From: Mycosynbacter sp964593465
Lineage (GTDB): Bacteria > Patescibacteriota > Saccharimonadia > Saccharimonadales > Saccharimonadaceae
NCBI GenBank assembly: GCA_964593465.1
Contig: CAZQJY010000008.1
Location: 1-31,828 of the forward strand
Length of the DNA: 31,828 nt
Reading direction: 5' to 3'
A model generated the notes under the pieces. It made no database searches, was not told the DNA's origin, and was given only the letters and a program-made list of their open reading frames with translations. Of the stretch, positions 1 to 7,571 are shown piece after piece. The position numbers were made by a program, and so were the translations under genes. Position 1 is the stretch's first letter; each line of letters opens with the position of its first letter.

Positions 1-300
1 TATCTGAGCAGCACCGGTGATCATGTTCTTAACATAGTCGGCGTGTCCTGGCATGTCTACGTGTGCATAGTGGCGGTTTTCTGATTCGTATTCTTGGTGA
101 GAAGAAGCGATGGTAATACCACGAGCTTTTTCTTCTGGAGCGTTGTCAATTTCGTCGTAGTTACGAGGTTTGTTGACGTCGCTAGGAAGACGCTTGCTAA
201 GCACGTGAGTGATAGCAGCAGTTAGAGTTGTTTTACCGTGGTCGACGTGGCCCATAGTACCAACGTTGACATGAGGCTTGCTTCGATCGAAATCTGCCAT
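1..300 (-). CDS. tuf: Elongation factor Tu, N-terminal 100 residues (truncated by the window edge)
   Basis: EF-Tu is the GTPase that delivers aminoacyl-tRNA to the ribosomal A site. The translated piece begins MADFDRSKPHVNVG and shows the G1 P-loop GHVDHGKT (residues 17-24), the switch I/G2 stretch ARGITIAS and the G3 motif DMPGHADY. The usual residue before PGH in many bacteria is Cys or Ala; here it is Met, which I regard as a tolerated variant. G4 and G5 lie outside the window, so I cannot say whether they share the changes seen in fusA. AGGAG lies about 12 nt before the ATG, a rather long spacing. tuf is not adjacent to fusA as in the classical str operon: an antiporter gene and a hydrolase gene separate them, and tuf has its own promoter. 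Identification is certain; the 3' part is missing. Confidence 0.97.
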   Translation of the reverse strand, partial: MADFDRSKPHVNVGTMGHVDHGKTTLTAAITHVLSKRLPSDVNKPRNYDEIDNAPEEKARGITIASSHQEYESENRHYAHVDMPGHADYVKNMITGAAQI

Positions 301-374
301 GTGGAATTATTTCTCCTGATTACTAATATTTTTCGCGTAGCAGTCTTAAAACAGACTCCACGGCGTATGCACTT

Positions 375-403
375 AGTATACAGGTTTATGTGCAAACAGT
401 AAA
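375..403 (-). promoter_or_regulatory. tuf promoter
   Basis: Minus-strand TTTACT (398-403), a 17-bp spacer and TATACT (375-380) form a near-consensus sigma70-type promoter. It predicts a leader of roughly 65-70 nt before the tuf ATG. In that leader, GTGGA near the 5' end can pair with TCCAC next to the start codon, so some start-site masking is possible (inference). Confidence 0.7.
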
Positions 404-428
404 GGGCTTAATGCAACTGCCTCGTCTA

Positions 429-2117
429 CTATTCCTTTGTGCGTAGAGCCGTTCGACCAATCTTCATCATATGCTTCTCGCGGTATTGTTCAAAACTCTC
501 ACGATTCACTCCATGGCTTGTGATAAATGCGTTCAAACGCTCCGAGCCAATAAAATGAGGGAGCATAACGTATGTCGCGCCAAGCCTGTACAGCTCGGCC
601 GCCTCATCGTAATTACCCGCGTAGCACACGACAATAGCATCTTTGTTCTTTTTACGAATGTACTTCACTAGCGGCTCATTTATACTGGCCTCGCTAATCG
701 TATTGACAATCATCTCTGCGCCATCCATATGGATCTCGCCTAGCAGCTCCGGGTCAGTTACGTCGCCATACAGGTGGTCAATATCGCGGCGCTGAAGCTC
801 ATCAATTACTTCTGGGTCGTAGTCAACCACCACAAACTTCTTTTCGAGCCCACGAAATGTCTTGACGTACTGCGCACCGCCATTTTTATAGCCAAAGAGT
901 ATCAGCGGATATATATGTGCTTCTTGTTTGGCATCAACCGCACTTTTACGCTCAAACATACGCAGGCGATGATCGATTTTTTGGAAAATTGCATTGTCAT
1001 ACTGCATCAAATACGTCGATACAGTGATTGTGATAAGGGCTACGATAGTGACAATGGAACCCAGCTGCTCACTCACCATACCCGCACTCATTGCCAGCAT
1101 GATGAGGATGATCGAGAATTCACTAATCTGCGACAAGTTGATACCAGTCTTGAAACTAGTACGACGAGTATAGCCAAGCAACCCAAGGGATGTCATGACA
1201 ACAAGTGGCTTGAGCAGTAGTACAATACCCGACAAAATAAGCGCAGGTACCATAGCAGATGCAAGACTATCAAAGTTGAGGTTTTCACCAAGGCTAATAA
1301 AGAATAACACTACGAAGAAATCACGCAGAGGCTTGAGCCGAGCACCGATTTGATGTGCATATGGCAGATGAGCTAGCGCGACACCCGCAAACAGAGCACC
1401 GATTTCGATAGAGAACCCCACCAGATTAAACGCTGTAGCGACACCAAAACCCCAGGCAAGCGCAAAGAGAAAGAGCAGCTCTTGAGACTTGGCAATGGAT
1501 TTGAGTGCACGTGGCAATACTTTGGTTGCTAGTAGCGCCATCACACCCGCAGCAAGCACCCCTTTGAGTAGCAAGATACCGATTTGCAGCGGGCCAAGTG
1601 CCTCGCCAGAGCTCGATGCCGCCACATACAACAATGCAAATGTTGCCACAATGTCATCAAGCAGGATGACACCGATGGCAATCTGACCGTTGAGTCGTGA
1701 AATCTCTTTTTTGTCACTCAGTACTTTGGCAATGATAATGGTACTACTGAAGAAGAGTGCCAGACCGAGTAATATCGCTTCTGTCGTCGTGAAATGAAAT
1801 GCAGTGCCCACCAAAAATCCAATCGTACCAACTGTCGCGAGGATAGCGGCGGCAGTGAGGAATACTGGCTTGCCTAACCGTTTGATGACAGACACACTCA
1901 GCTCAAGCCCAATGATAAAGAGAAGTAACGCAATACCCAACTCGCTAAATGTCTCGAACGAATGCTTGTCTTCGATGAGATGCAGCATACTCGGCCCCAC
2001 TAAAATACCCGTCAGAATATGTCCGACAATGAGCGGCTGTTTGAGCCGACGCATAATCAGTGCCATTACTACGGCAACGACGAGCACTACCGATAGCTGT
2101 GTAAATACATCACCCAT
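429..2117 (-). CDS. CPA2-family monovalent cation:proton antiporter with C-terminal RCK/TrkA-N domain
   Basis: A 562-aa inner-membrane protein that should exchange Na+ or K+ for protons. Residues about 5-380 are a string of hydrophobic helices of the Na+/H+ exchanger type (GHILTGILVGP near 32-42, ELGIALLLFIIGLEL near 59-73). Residues about 404-525 are a soluble RCK/TrkA-N domain with a Rossmann start (LILFGYKNGGAQ), an acidic end of strand 2 (VVDYDP) and the typical LPHFIG tail. At residues 154-155 the transport helix reads LLDDIVA. KefB/KefC glutathione-gated channels usually have QD there, and electrogenic NapA-type antiporters have DD, so a proton antiporter is more likely than a KefC-type channel (inference). 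The glycine motif of the RCK fold is degenerate (GYKNGG). A weak AAGAGAG lies 8 nt before the ATG. The ion specificity cannot be read from the sequence. Confidence 0.88.
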   Translation of the reverse strand: MGDVFTQLSVVLVVAVVMALIMRRLKQPLIVGHILTGILVGPSMLHLIEDKHSFETFSELGIALLLFIIGLELSVSVIKRLGKPVFLTAAAILATVGTIGFLVGTAFHFTTTEAILLGLALFFSSTIIIAKVLSDKKEISRLNGQIAIGVILLDDIVATFALLYVAASSSGEALGPLQIGILLLKGVLAAGVMALLATKVLPRALKSIAKSQELLFLFALAWGFGVATAFNLVGFSIEIGALFAGVALAHLPYAHQIGARLKPLRDFFVVLFFISLGENLNFDSLASAMVPALILSGIVLLLKPLVVMTSLGLLGYTRRTSFKTGINLSQISEFSIILIMLAMSAGMVSEQLGSIVTIVALITITVSTYLMQYDNAIFQKIDHRLRMFERKSAVDAKQEAHIYPLILFGYKNGGAQYVKTFRGLEKKFVVVDYDPEVIDELQRRDIDHLYGDVTDPELLGEIHMDGAEMIVNTISEASINEPLVKYIRKKNKDAIVVCYAGNYDEAAELYRLGATYVMLPHFIGSERLNAFITSHGVNRESFEQYREKHMMKIGRTALRTKE

Positions 2118-2159
2118 TACTAGAACTCTCTTGTTTGTGTTACAAAATGCATTACATTT

Positions 2160-2189
2160 AGTGTATCATGGCTCGCTTGCATGGCGCAA
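2160..2189 (-). promoter_or_regulatory. Putative promoter of the antiporter gene
   Basis: Minus-strand TTGCGC (2184-2189), 18-bp spacer, then TACACT (2160-2165) preceded by TGA (extended -10 like). It lies in the 74-bp gap between the hydrolase-like gene and the antiporter gene. Confidence 0.5.
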
Positions 2190-2191
2190 AA

Positions 2192-3154
2192 TTAGGCAGC
2201 GAGCCTATAGCCGTCGACGTCAGCCGGCTCATCGTAATACTGGGTCAACAAATCTTTGAGTAGCTGCATATGCTCTACCCCCATCGCATGACTTGGGCTT
2301 GGGCGCGTCTCATCGATAACGTGTGAAATTGCTCGAGCATAAACATCCTCGTATCTCTGGTGCGCCGACACCACATCGACCACCTCATCACTGTCTGCAG
2401 AGACATATACCATATTACCAATACGAACATCTGCCAACTCACCGCTGGCAAAATGCGTCCTATCAATAAACCTCGTTTGCGGATGCACTGCACCGAGTGG
2501 TGTCCTGGCTGTCGATAACGCGTGCTCAAGCGCCAGACCACTGCCTTCACTCCCAATATTATGCAATTTTTCTACGCCTTTTTGCATAGTTCTACCATAG
2601 AGATATGAGAGTGTTGGCGTGTGAGGCACAAACCTTGTGGCGGTGACACCTTTTTTGGCGGGTCCTAGCAAATGTGCCGTATCGGCTGGTGAAGAATCAA
2701 ATACGATACTGTCTATATCGCCAAATTCTTGACAAAACTCCTCATCACGCAATAAGTGCGTAAGCGCCATACCGCCCATTGACATCACACAAAAAGATGC
2801 GGGCGCTTTATCATGCCTGCGTGTTTCAAGTAACTTTTTACCGATATCATCAATTGAGAAACCATACTCTGGATATTGCATGGTGTGCGACCTGCCAAGC
2901 TCTGCCAGATCCACACCTAGATGATCCGCTACAAATTGCCCGTCACTACGACAACCCGGCAATATATATACCGACTGCTCACCTCCCCCATCGTGCGATA
3001 TAATCTCTGGCAAAGTACGCATATGTGACTTACTGACGGTTGCGCGCGTTGACTCTAATGCCAAGGCCGAGAGCACCATGCCAGCAGTGACTAGTTGTGC
3101 GGCCCTCAGTATATTAAAATATTCACTGCTCTTCGGTGCATATAAATTACTCAT
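2192..3154 (-). CDS. Alpha/beta-hydrolase-like protein, probably membrane-tethered
   Basis: A protein of 320 aa whose exact substrate I do not recognise. The centre has a nucleophile-elbow-like VMSMGGM (Ser about residue 125 from the chosen start). Later come SADSDEVVD (a candidate catalytic Asp) and PSHAMG (a candidate His), in the right order for a Ser-Asp-His triad of the alpha/beta-hydrolase fold. ILPGCRSDGQ near residue 67 fits the oxyanion strand. A short hydrophobic segment (AAQLVTAGMVLSALAL) at residues 18-33 suggests a signal anchor. A start two codons upstream (3160) is possible, but AAAAAGGAG ends only 1 nt before that ATG and 7 nt before the ATG at 3154, so I choose the latter. 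The gene follows fusA and its terminator and has its own promoter with a palindromic operator-like sequence. The hydrolase call is inference from motifs. Confidence 0.65.
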   Translation of the reverse strand: MSNLYAPKSSEYFNILRAAQLVTAGMVLSALALESTRATVSKSHMRTLPEIISHDGGGEQSVYILPGCRSDGQFVADHLGVDLAELGRSHTMQYPEYGFSIDDIGKKLLETRRHDKAPASFCVMSMGGMALTHLLRDEEFCQEFGDIDSIVFDSSPADTAHLLGPAKKGVTATRFVPHTPTLSYLYGRTMQKGVEKLHNIGSEGSGLALEHALSTARTPLGAVHPQTRFIDRTHFASGELADVRIGNMVYVSADSDEVVDVVSAHQRYEDVYARAISHVIDETRPSPSHAMGVEHMQLLKDLLTQYYDEPADVDGYRLAA

Positions 3155-3225
3155 CGCCATGCTCCTTTTTGTGTTTATTTGTGTTAGTGCGACATGTACT
3201 TTTGCGCTGTTTCCTGTTTTATGTA

Positions 3226-3249
3226 GTTGTGCTACTGGTATAGCACAAC
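3226..3249. promoter_or_regulatory. Perfect 9-bp inverted repeat over the -10 of the hydrolase gene (operator candidate)
   Basis: GTTGTGCTA (3226-3234), a 6-nt centre and TAGCACAAC (3241-3249) form a perfect palindrome that fully covers the -10 box of the hydrolase-like gene. The position suggests a repressor site; an RNA hairpin is an alternative reading. Confidence 0.5.
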
Positions 3250-3265
3250 ATGCTTATGTTTGCAA
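3237..3265 (-). promoter_or_regulatory. Promoter of the hydrolase-like gene
   Basis: Minus-strand TTGCAA (3260-3265), 17-bp spacer, TATACC (3237-3242) preceded by TGC (extended -10). It gives a leader of about 75 nt containing the AAAAAGGAG ribosome site. Confidence 0.65.
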
Positions 3266-3269
3266 TAGC

Positions 3270-3304
3270 AAAATACACCACCCTGATTATGAGCGGTGTA
3301 TTTT
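3270..3304 (-). terminator. Terminator after fusA, possibly bidirectional
   Basis: AAAATACACC (3270-3279) and GGTGTATTTT (3295-3304) form a perfect 10-bp stem with a 15-nt loop. On the minus strand the stem starts with A4 and ends in T4, as in an intrinsic terminator. It lies 20 nt after the fusA stop codon. Confidence 0.7.
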
Positions 3305-3324
3305 AGTCATTAATCTTCTAGAAA

Positions 3325-5415
3325 TTATTTACTGCGTTTTTCGATAATCTCTTGCGCAACGTTTGGCGGCACTTCTTCATACTGGGCAAGCTCCATAGTG
3401 CTCGCTGCACGGCCTTGGCTCATCGAACGGAGGTCGTTGGTGTAGCCAAACATACTGGCAAGCGGTACAAATGCTTTGATAAGTTTGGCACCACCTTGCA
3501 GATCTTCCATCGCATCGATGCGGCCACGACGGCTATTGAGATCGCCGATGACATCGCCCATGAAATCTTCTGGAGTTGTGACTTCTACTTTCATGACAGG
3601 CTCGAGAAGGACTGGCTTAGCCTGCTTGACACCTTCGCGAGTCGCAAGGCTACCAGCAAGTTTAAAGGCCAATTCGCTTGAGTCAACATCGTGGTAACTA
3701 CCATCATAGAGAGTCGCTTTAACATCTACTACTGGATAACCGGCAATCACACCGCCGTCGAGTGTTTCAACAACGCCCTGCTCAACAGGCTTGCGATATT
3801 CTTGCGGCACAACACCACCTTTGATCTCATCGAAGAACTCAAAGCCCTTGCCTGGTTCGTTCGGTTCAAATCGAATCCAAACATCACCGTACTGACCACG
3901 ACCACCCGATTGCTTGGCATGTTTACCTTGCACTTCGGCTGTGCCACGGATGGTTTCGCGGAAGGCAACTTGTGGCTCACCTACATTAGCTTCGACATTG
4001 AATTCGCGCTTCATACGGTCGATGAGGATATCGAGGTGAAGCTCACCCATACCACTCATGATGGTTTGGCCAGTTTCGTCATCGGTGTGAATACGGAACG
4101 TTGGATCTTCTTCGGCAAGGCGCTGAAGGGCGATACCCATCTTTTCTTGATCGGCCTTTGTCTTTGGCTCAACAGCGATAGACACAGGTGGCTCTGGAAA
4201 TTCGATACTTTCGAGTACAATTGGCTTGCTGACGTCAGAAAGTGTTGCGCCAGTAGTAGTGTTTTTGAGCCCTACTACGGCCGCGATGTCGCCAGCTTCG
4301 ATCTTATCGATGTCTTCACGCTTATCAGCGTGCATTCGCACGATGCGTCCGACTCGCTCTTTGTCGCCAGTCATGGTATTGAGCACGTAGCTACCGCTCT
4401 TGAGTGTACCGCTGTAGATACGTACGAAGATAAGCTTACCTACAAACGGGTCAGTTGCAATCTTGAACGCGAGGCCAGAGAGTGGCTCATTGACGTCTGG
4501 CTTACGGCTGATTTCATCGCCAGTCTTAGGGTCTTTGCCCCAGATAGCATCAACATCAAGTGGGCTTGGAAGGTAGTCGTTTACGAGGTCAAGCACCTTT
4601 TCCACAATCACACCACGACCATCACCGCCTGTCACCAGGAAGAAGTCGCCAGCTAGTACTCGCTTGCGAAGACCGCTCTTAAGCTCATCGATAGAGATTG
4701 CTTCTTCACCACCTTCAAAGAATTTGTTCATCAGCTCGTCATCTGCTTCTACGGCAGCTTCTACAAGCAATGAGCGTGCGTTTTTGGCCTTTTCAAGCAT
4801 ATCCGCAGGAATCTCGCCCTGAATCAGCTCGTGGTCTGCGTAATCATTATAGGTATACGCCTTCATATCTACGAGATCGACAACACCGTTGATGTCTTTT
4901 TCAAAACCAATTGGCAAATGGATCGGTAGCGCGTGCTTACTTAGGCGGCTGTGAATTGTCTCGAGAGACTTATAGAAGTCACCACCAGTTTGGTTAATCT
5001 TATTAATGAAACAAACACGTGGCACACCGTATTTGTTTGCTTGTCGCCATACAGTTTCAGTCTGTGCCTCAACACCCATTTTGCCGTCAAACACCGTTAC
5101 CGCACCGTCAAGTACGCGAAGCGAGCGCTCTACCTCAACCGTAAAGTCGATGTGTCCCGGCGTGTCGATAATATTGATTTTGTGGTCTTTCCAGAAGGCT
5201 GTTACAGCTGCAGAAGTAATGGTGATACCGCGCTCTTTTTCTTGCGCCATCCAGTCAGTCGTTGCACCGTCGCCATCGCCCTTTACGACACCGATTTTGT
5301 GAGTCAAACCTGTGCGATACAAAATGCCTTCTGTTGTAGTAGTCTTACCGGCATCAATGTGCGCGATAATACCGATGTTGCGATATTGATTGAGTGGAAT
5401 GTTCTTTGTAGCCAT
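3325..5415 (-). CDS. fusA: Elongation factor G (translocase GTPase) with atypical G4 and G5 motifs
   Basis: 696 aa, full length for EF-G, which drives mRNA-tRNA translocation on the ribosome. G1 is AHIDAGKTTTTE (residues 18-29), G2 ERGITITSAA (61-70), G3 DTPGHIDFT (84-92). Later domains are intact: SGMGELHLDIL in domain III, SGGRGQYG and DGSYHDVDSSE in domain IV, GDLNSRRG in domain V. The unusual part is base recognition. The G4 motif, normally NKxD, reads NKIN (138-141), and the G5 stretch, normally GSAFKNKG, reads TGGDGRG (262-268). Both were checked on the nucleotide sequence. In classical GTPases the NKxD Asp binds the guanine 2-amino and N1. The gene is about 100 nt downstream of a small membrane-protein gene and is followed by a terminator. 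It is separated from rpsL-rpsG and tuf. The only SD-like site, AAGGA, is about 14 nt from the ATG. Identity is certain; the nucleotide preference is open. Confidence 0.97.
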   Translation of the reverse strand: MATKNIPLNQYRNIGIIAHIDAGKTTTTEGILYRTGLTHKIGVVKGDGDGATTDWMAQEKERGITITSAAVTAFWKDHKINIIDTPGHIDFTVEVERSLRVLDGAVTVFDGKMGVEAQTETVWRQANKYGVPRVCFINKINQTGGDFYKSLETIHSRLSKHALPIHLPIGFEKDINGVVDLVDMKAYTYNDYADHELIQGEIPADMLEKAKNARSLLVEAAVEADDELMNKFFEGGEEAISIDELKSGLRKRVLAGDFFLVTGGDGRGVIVEKVLDLVNDYLPSPLDVDAIWGKDPKTGDEISRKPDVNEPLSGLAFKIATDPFVGKLIFVRIYSGTLKSGSYVLNTMTGDKERVGRIVRMHADKREDIDKIEAGDIAAVVGLKNTTTGATLSDVSKPIVLESIEFPEPPVSIAVEPKTKADQEKMGIALQRLAEEDPTFRIHTDDETGQTIMSGMGELHLDILIDRMKREFNVEANVGEPQVAFRETIRGTAEVQGKHAKQSGGRGQYGDVWIRFEPNEPGKGFEFFDEIKGGVVPQEYRKPVEQGVVETLDGGVIAGYPVVDVKATLYDGSYHDVDSSELAFKLAGSLATREGVKQAKPVLLEPVMKVEVTTPEDFMGDVIGDLNSRRGRIDAMEDLQGGAKLIKAFVPLASMFGYTNDLRSMSQGRAASTMELAQYEEVPPNVAQEIIEKRSK

Positions 5416-5515
5416 AGCGGCGCTTCTTTTCCTTCTGGTTAGTTATTCTCGTTATTTTTTGCCATAAAAAATAGCTCTTGATATATATTCTAGCATGTTT
5501 GAAGCGTAAATGCTA

Positions 5516-6046
5516 CTACTCACCTGCGAGCAGCTTGAGTGCCACTACGCCAAGTCCAATGCTCAATTCCAACAAGCTGATAGTCAAAATCCGTAGCGGG
5601 GAATTATAAATACGCCGACTCCCGATGATAGAAAAAATAAACATCGAAAGTAGCAGTGCCACCATCGACACAAATAGCGCGGCCTTTAGTGTTATGACTC
5701 CGAAGGCACTTAAGAGTACAAAAAGAACCGGCGCTGCCGCAGGCGCAAGTAAGCCTGATGCGGCAAAAATCGCCTCGCGGTATTTTGCCAGTGGTACACT
5801 TTTGCCGTGCACTGCACGATATGACATACGCGCAGACATTAACGTTGCCAACCACAGCGCGACTACCGAGCCGACGATAGTCGCAAGCACACCTGCATGA
5901 CTATGATGATCAGCACTGTGCCACAATGCCGTAATTACGGCAAGAAGGGTGATGGTGGAATATATACGCTCTTTGGTATTTTCGGCAAACTGCTCACGAG
6001 CCTCTAGGGGCATACTCTCAAATCGTCTTCTTGTACGTGTTTTCAT
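5516..6046 (-). CDS. Small polytopic membrane protein of unknown function
   Basis: 176 aa that I do not recognise as a named family. After a basic, hydrophilic N terminus (KTRTRRR, then an acidic amphipathic stretch to about residue 27) come about five hydrophobic segments: near 28-44 (starting with IYSTITLLAVIT), 52-72, 90-114, 117-140 and 150-172. A His-rich loop (SADHHSHAG, about 44-52) sits between the first two. General architecture resembles small VIT/CCC1-like membrane proteins, but I see no conserved metal motif, so that is not a call. The -10 box TATACT (6054-6059) ends 7 nt before the ATG, which implies a leaderless or nearly leaderless mRNA. The gene is divergent from the PAP2 gene (41 bp between start codons) and precedes fusA by about 100 nt. 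Confidence 0.75.
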   Translation of the reverse strand: MKTRTRRRFESMPLEAREQFAENTKERIYSTITLLAVITALWHSADHHSHAGVLATIVGSVVALWLATLMSARMSYRAVHGKSVPLAKYREAIFAASGLLAPAAAPVLFVLLSAFGVITLKAALFVSMVALLLSMFIFSIIGSRRIYNSPLRILTISLLELSIGLGVVALKLLAGE

Positions 6047-6053
6047 TCTACCC

Positions 6054-6081
6054 AGTATACTCCCCTTTGACCTGATATACT
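6054..6081. promoter_or_regulatory. Back-to-back -10 boxes of two divergent, probably leaderless genes
   Basis: AGTATA (6054-6059, TATACT on the minus strand) lies 7 nt before the membrane-protein ATG. TATACT (6076-6081) lies 6 nt before the PAP2 ATG. The pair forms an inverted repeat. No good -35 is visible on either side. Confidence 0.5.
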
Positions 6082-6087
6082 TAATGT

Positions 6088-6615
6088 ATGCCTACAGCCG
6101 TGCAGCAATTCGATACCAAGCTCACCAAACGCATCCAAGCACTTGGGCCTGCGTGGCTTCGATTTTTCCAGCAGATGACACTCGTTGGGCAGCCGGTATT
6201 TGGGATTGGCATCGCGGCGTTGGTGTCTTTTTATGGCGAATACACCCAGGATTGGCGACTAATGCTGGCGGGTATGATTGTTGCAGCCACGCTCCTGCTT
6301 GCAAGCGCATTCAAGTTCGTCCTACGCCGAAAACGCCCGGCTACACTTTACGCACGGAGCATGTTCCTCAAAACCTATAGCTTTCCGAGCGGACATGCGG
6401 CAGCATCTGCGTCATGCTTTGCATTTGGCACCTACCTTTTGCTTGTATCTGGCAATAGCTTACTTATCACTGTAGGAATTATCACGATACCCTTGATTCT
6501 AGCTATCGGCATATCTCGTGTCTATCTTGGAGCACACTACCCTACGGATATCATCGGCGGATGGATACTCGGCGGACTTGGGCTGGCTACTGCCATATGG
6601 GTCATGCATCTGTAG
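6088..6615 (+). CDS. PAP2-superfamily membrane phosphatase
   Basis: 175 aa with the three phosphatase signatures of the PAP2/undecaprenyl-pyrophosphate-phosphatase-like superfamily: KFVLRRKRP (K76 to P84, the KX6RP motif), YSFPSGHAA (PSGH at 100-103) and SRVYLGAHYPTD (S143-R144, H150, D154, the SRX5HX3D motif). H103 and H150 should be the catalytic pair, and the active site should face outside. Hydrophobic segments before, between and after the motifs fit the usual membrane core. Likely substrates are lipid phosphates such as undecaprenyl pyrophosphate or phosphatidate; these cannot be distinguished here. The TATACT box ends 6 nt before the ATG and there is no Shine-Dalgarno site, so the mRNA is probably leaderless. 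The 3' end overlaps the convergent gene on the other strand by 14 bp. Confidence 0.9.
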   Translation: MPTAVQQFDTKLTKRIQALGPAWLRFFQQMTLVGQPVFGIGIAALVSFYGEYTQDWRLMLAGMIVAATLLLASAFKFVLRRKRPATLYARSMFLKTYSFPSGHAAASASCFAFGTYLLLVSGNSLLITVGIITIPLILAIGISRVYLGAHYPTDIIGGWILGGLGLATAIWVMHL

Positions 6616-7003
6616 CTGCACGCAGTAGCGCATCTCCAATGCGTATAGCATAGAGTACTCTAGTTGGCACATCATACACACCCAAGCGCACCTCGCCCTG
6701 CTGCTGTATTGGTCCTGCGTAGTCCATAGTATAAGTAGCCGCTGACAAACACTCGTCGGTCTCATCGTGTAGCCAGCCTGTCACGACCACTCTTTCGCCT
6801 TTATGCCTATCCATATTAGATAGATCAGACACTATCTCATTGACAGCAACATACATCGCCGCATCAGGCTGCTCACATGCATGAGCAACATTCAGCAGTT
6901 CATCTATAAACTCAGCATCCTCCGGAATACGAGCATCGTGAGGCAATAATACGCTTGCCAAATCGTTGCACTGGACAGTGTAGTTTTCGCTCATATAACC
7001 CAC
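6602..7003 (-). CDS. Hypothetical protein, acidic, cytosolic
   Basis: 133 aa from a GTG start, or 130 aa from the ATG at 6994. I do not recognise the family. There is no signal peptide or membrane segment. The composition is acidic, with a helical first half (EDAEFIDELLNVAHACE) and a beta-rich second half (GERVVVTGWLHDE, EVRLGVYDVP). TAATAC (7010-7015) ends 6 nt before the GTG, the same geometry as other leaderless starts in this window, so I keep GTG while noting the ATG three codons later as an alternative. It lies after the rpsL-rpsG terminator and converges on the PAP2 gene with a 14-bp overlap. A real gene is likely because the frame is open along its whole length with normal composition. 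Confidence 0.6.
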   Translation of the reverse strand: MGYMSENYTVQCNDLASVLLPHDARIPEDAEFIDELLNVAHACEQPDAAMYVAVNEIVSDLSNMDRHKGERVVVTGWLHDETDECLSAATYTMDYAGPIQQQGEVRLGVYDVPTRVLYAIRIGDALLRAATDA

Positions 7004-7041
7004 ATTACAGTATTATCTTTGACTATCAAACCATAACCAAA

Positions 7042-7067
7042 ACACCCCTCTATCTTGAGAGGGGTGT
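7042..7067 (-). terminator. Rho-independent terminator of rpsL-rpsG
   Basis: ACACCCCTCT (7042-7051) and AGAGGGGTGT (7058-7067) form a perfect 10-bp GC-rich stem with a 6-nt loop. On the minus strand it is followed by TTTTGG. It lies 25 nt after the rpsG stop. Confidence 0.85.
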
Positions 7068-7091
7068 CGCGGAATGCGCGCAAGCTGTGAA

Positions 7092-7571
7092 TTAGCTGCG
7101 AGCAAAGTGTGCGAAGGCGCGATTGGCTTCTGCCATCTTGTGGGTGTCTTCTTTCTTTTTGAAAGCTGCACCAGCTTCATTGTGCGCATCGATGATTTCG
7201 AGCGCCAGACGCTTGCTATATGGCATACCTTTGCGAGCGCGTGCGCTTTGCACGAGCCAGCTGTAGGCATAGTGGTGCTGACGGTGACCCGCTACTGGGA
7301 ACGGAATCTGGTAGTTGGCACCACCTACGCGGCGGCTTTTGACCTCGAAGTTTGGAGATACGTTGCGGAGTGCTTTTTCAAACACTTCGAGTGGATCTTC
7401 ACTTTTGAGCTCTTTGGCTGCCTGCTCAAGCGCCGCATACACAGCACGCTCCGCAGTCAGCTTTTTGCCGTCAAGCATAGATTTGTTGATGAGGCGCTGC
7501 ACAAGCACACTCTGGTATTTGCGGTCTGGCTTCAGCTCACGCTGGAGCTTTTTGGTAACTTTACGAGGCAT
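7092..7571 (-). CDS. rpsG: 30S ribosomal protein S7
   Basis: 159 aa, normal length. S7 binds the 3' major domain of 16S rRNA and nucleates head assembly near the E site. It begins MPRKVTKKLQREL and contains the family stretches VQRLINKSMLDGKK, NVSPNFEVKSRRVGGANYQ and the late Arg/Lys-rich helix with SARARKGMPYSKRLA. The ATG overlaps the rpsL stop codon by one base (TAATG), so the two are likely translationally coupled. A strong terminator follows, so the classical rpsL-rpsG-fusA-tuf operon ends here after two genes. No anomaly is visible. Confidence 0.98.
   Translation of the reverse strand: MPRKVTKKLQRELKPDRKYQSVLVQRLINKSMLDGKKLTAERAVYAALEQAAKELKSEDPLEVFEKALRNVSPNFEVKSRRVGGANYQIPFPVAGHRQHHYAYSWLVQSARARKGMPYSKRLALEIIDAHNEAGAAFKKKEDTHKMAEANRAFAHFARS

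Noticed and set aside
2275..2556. 93-aa minus-strand frame inside the hydrolase-like gene
   Set aside because: It overlaps the hydrolase gene completely in another frame, has no ribosome site of its own and low-complexity translation; a shadow frame.
3691..4656. 321-aa plus-strand frame antisense to fusA
   Set aside because: Long open antisense frame, but it runs exactly opposite to fusA, its translation shows no family features, and such frames arise from codon bias of the real gene.
5450..5510. Terminator between the 176-aa membrane protein and fusA
   Set aside because: ATTTTTT-AAAAAAT and TAGCAT/ATGCTA are weak AT-only hairpins without a GC stem; not enough for a terminator call.
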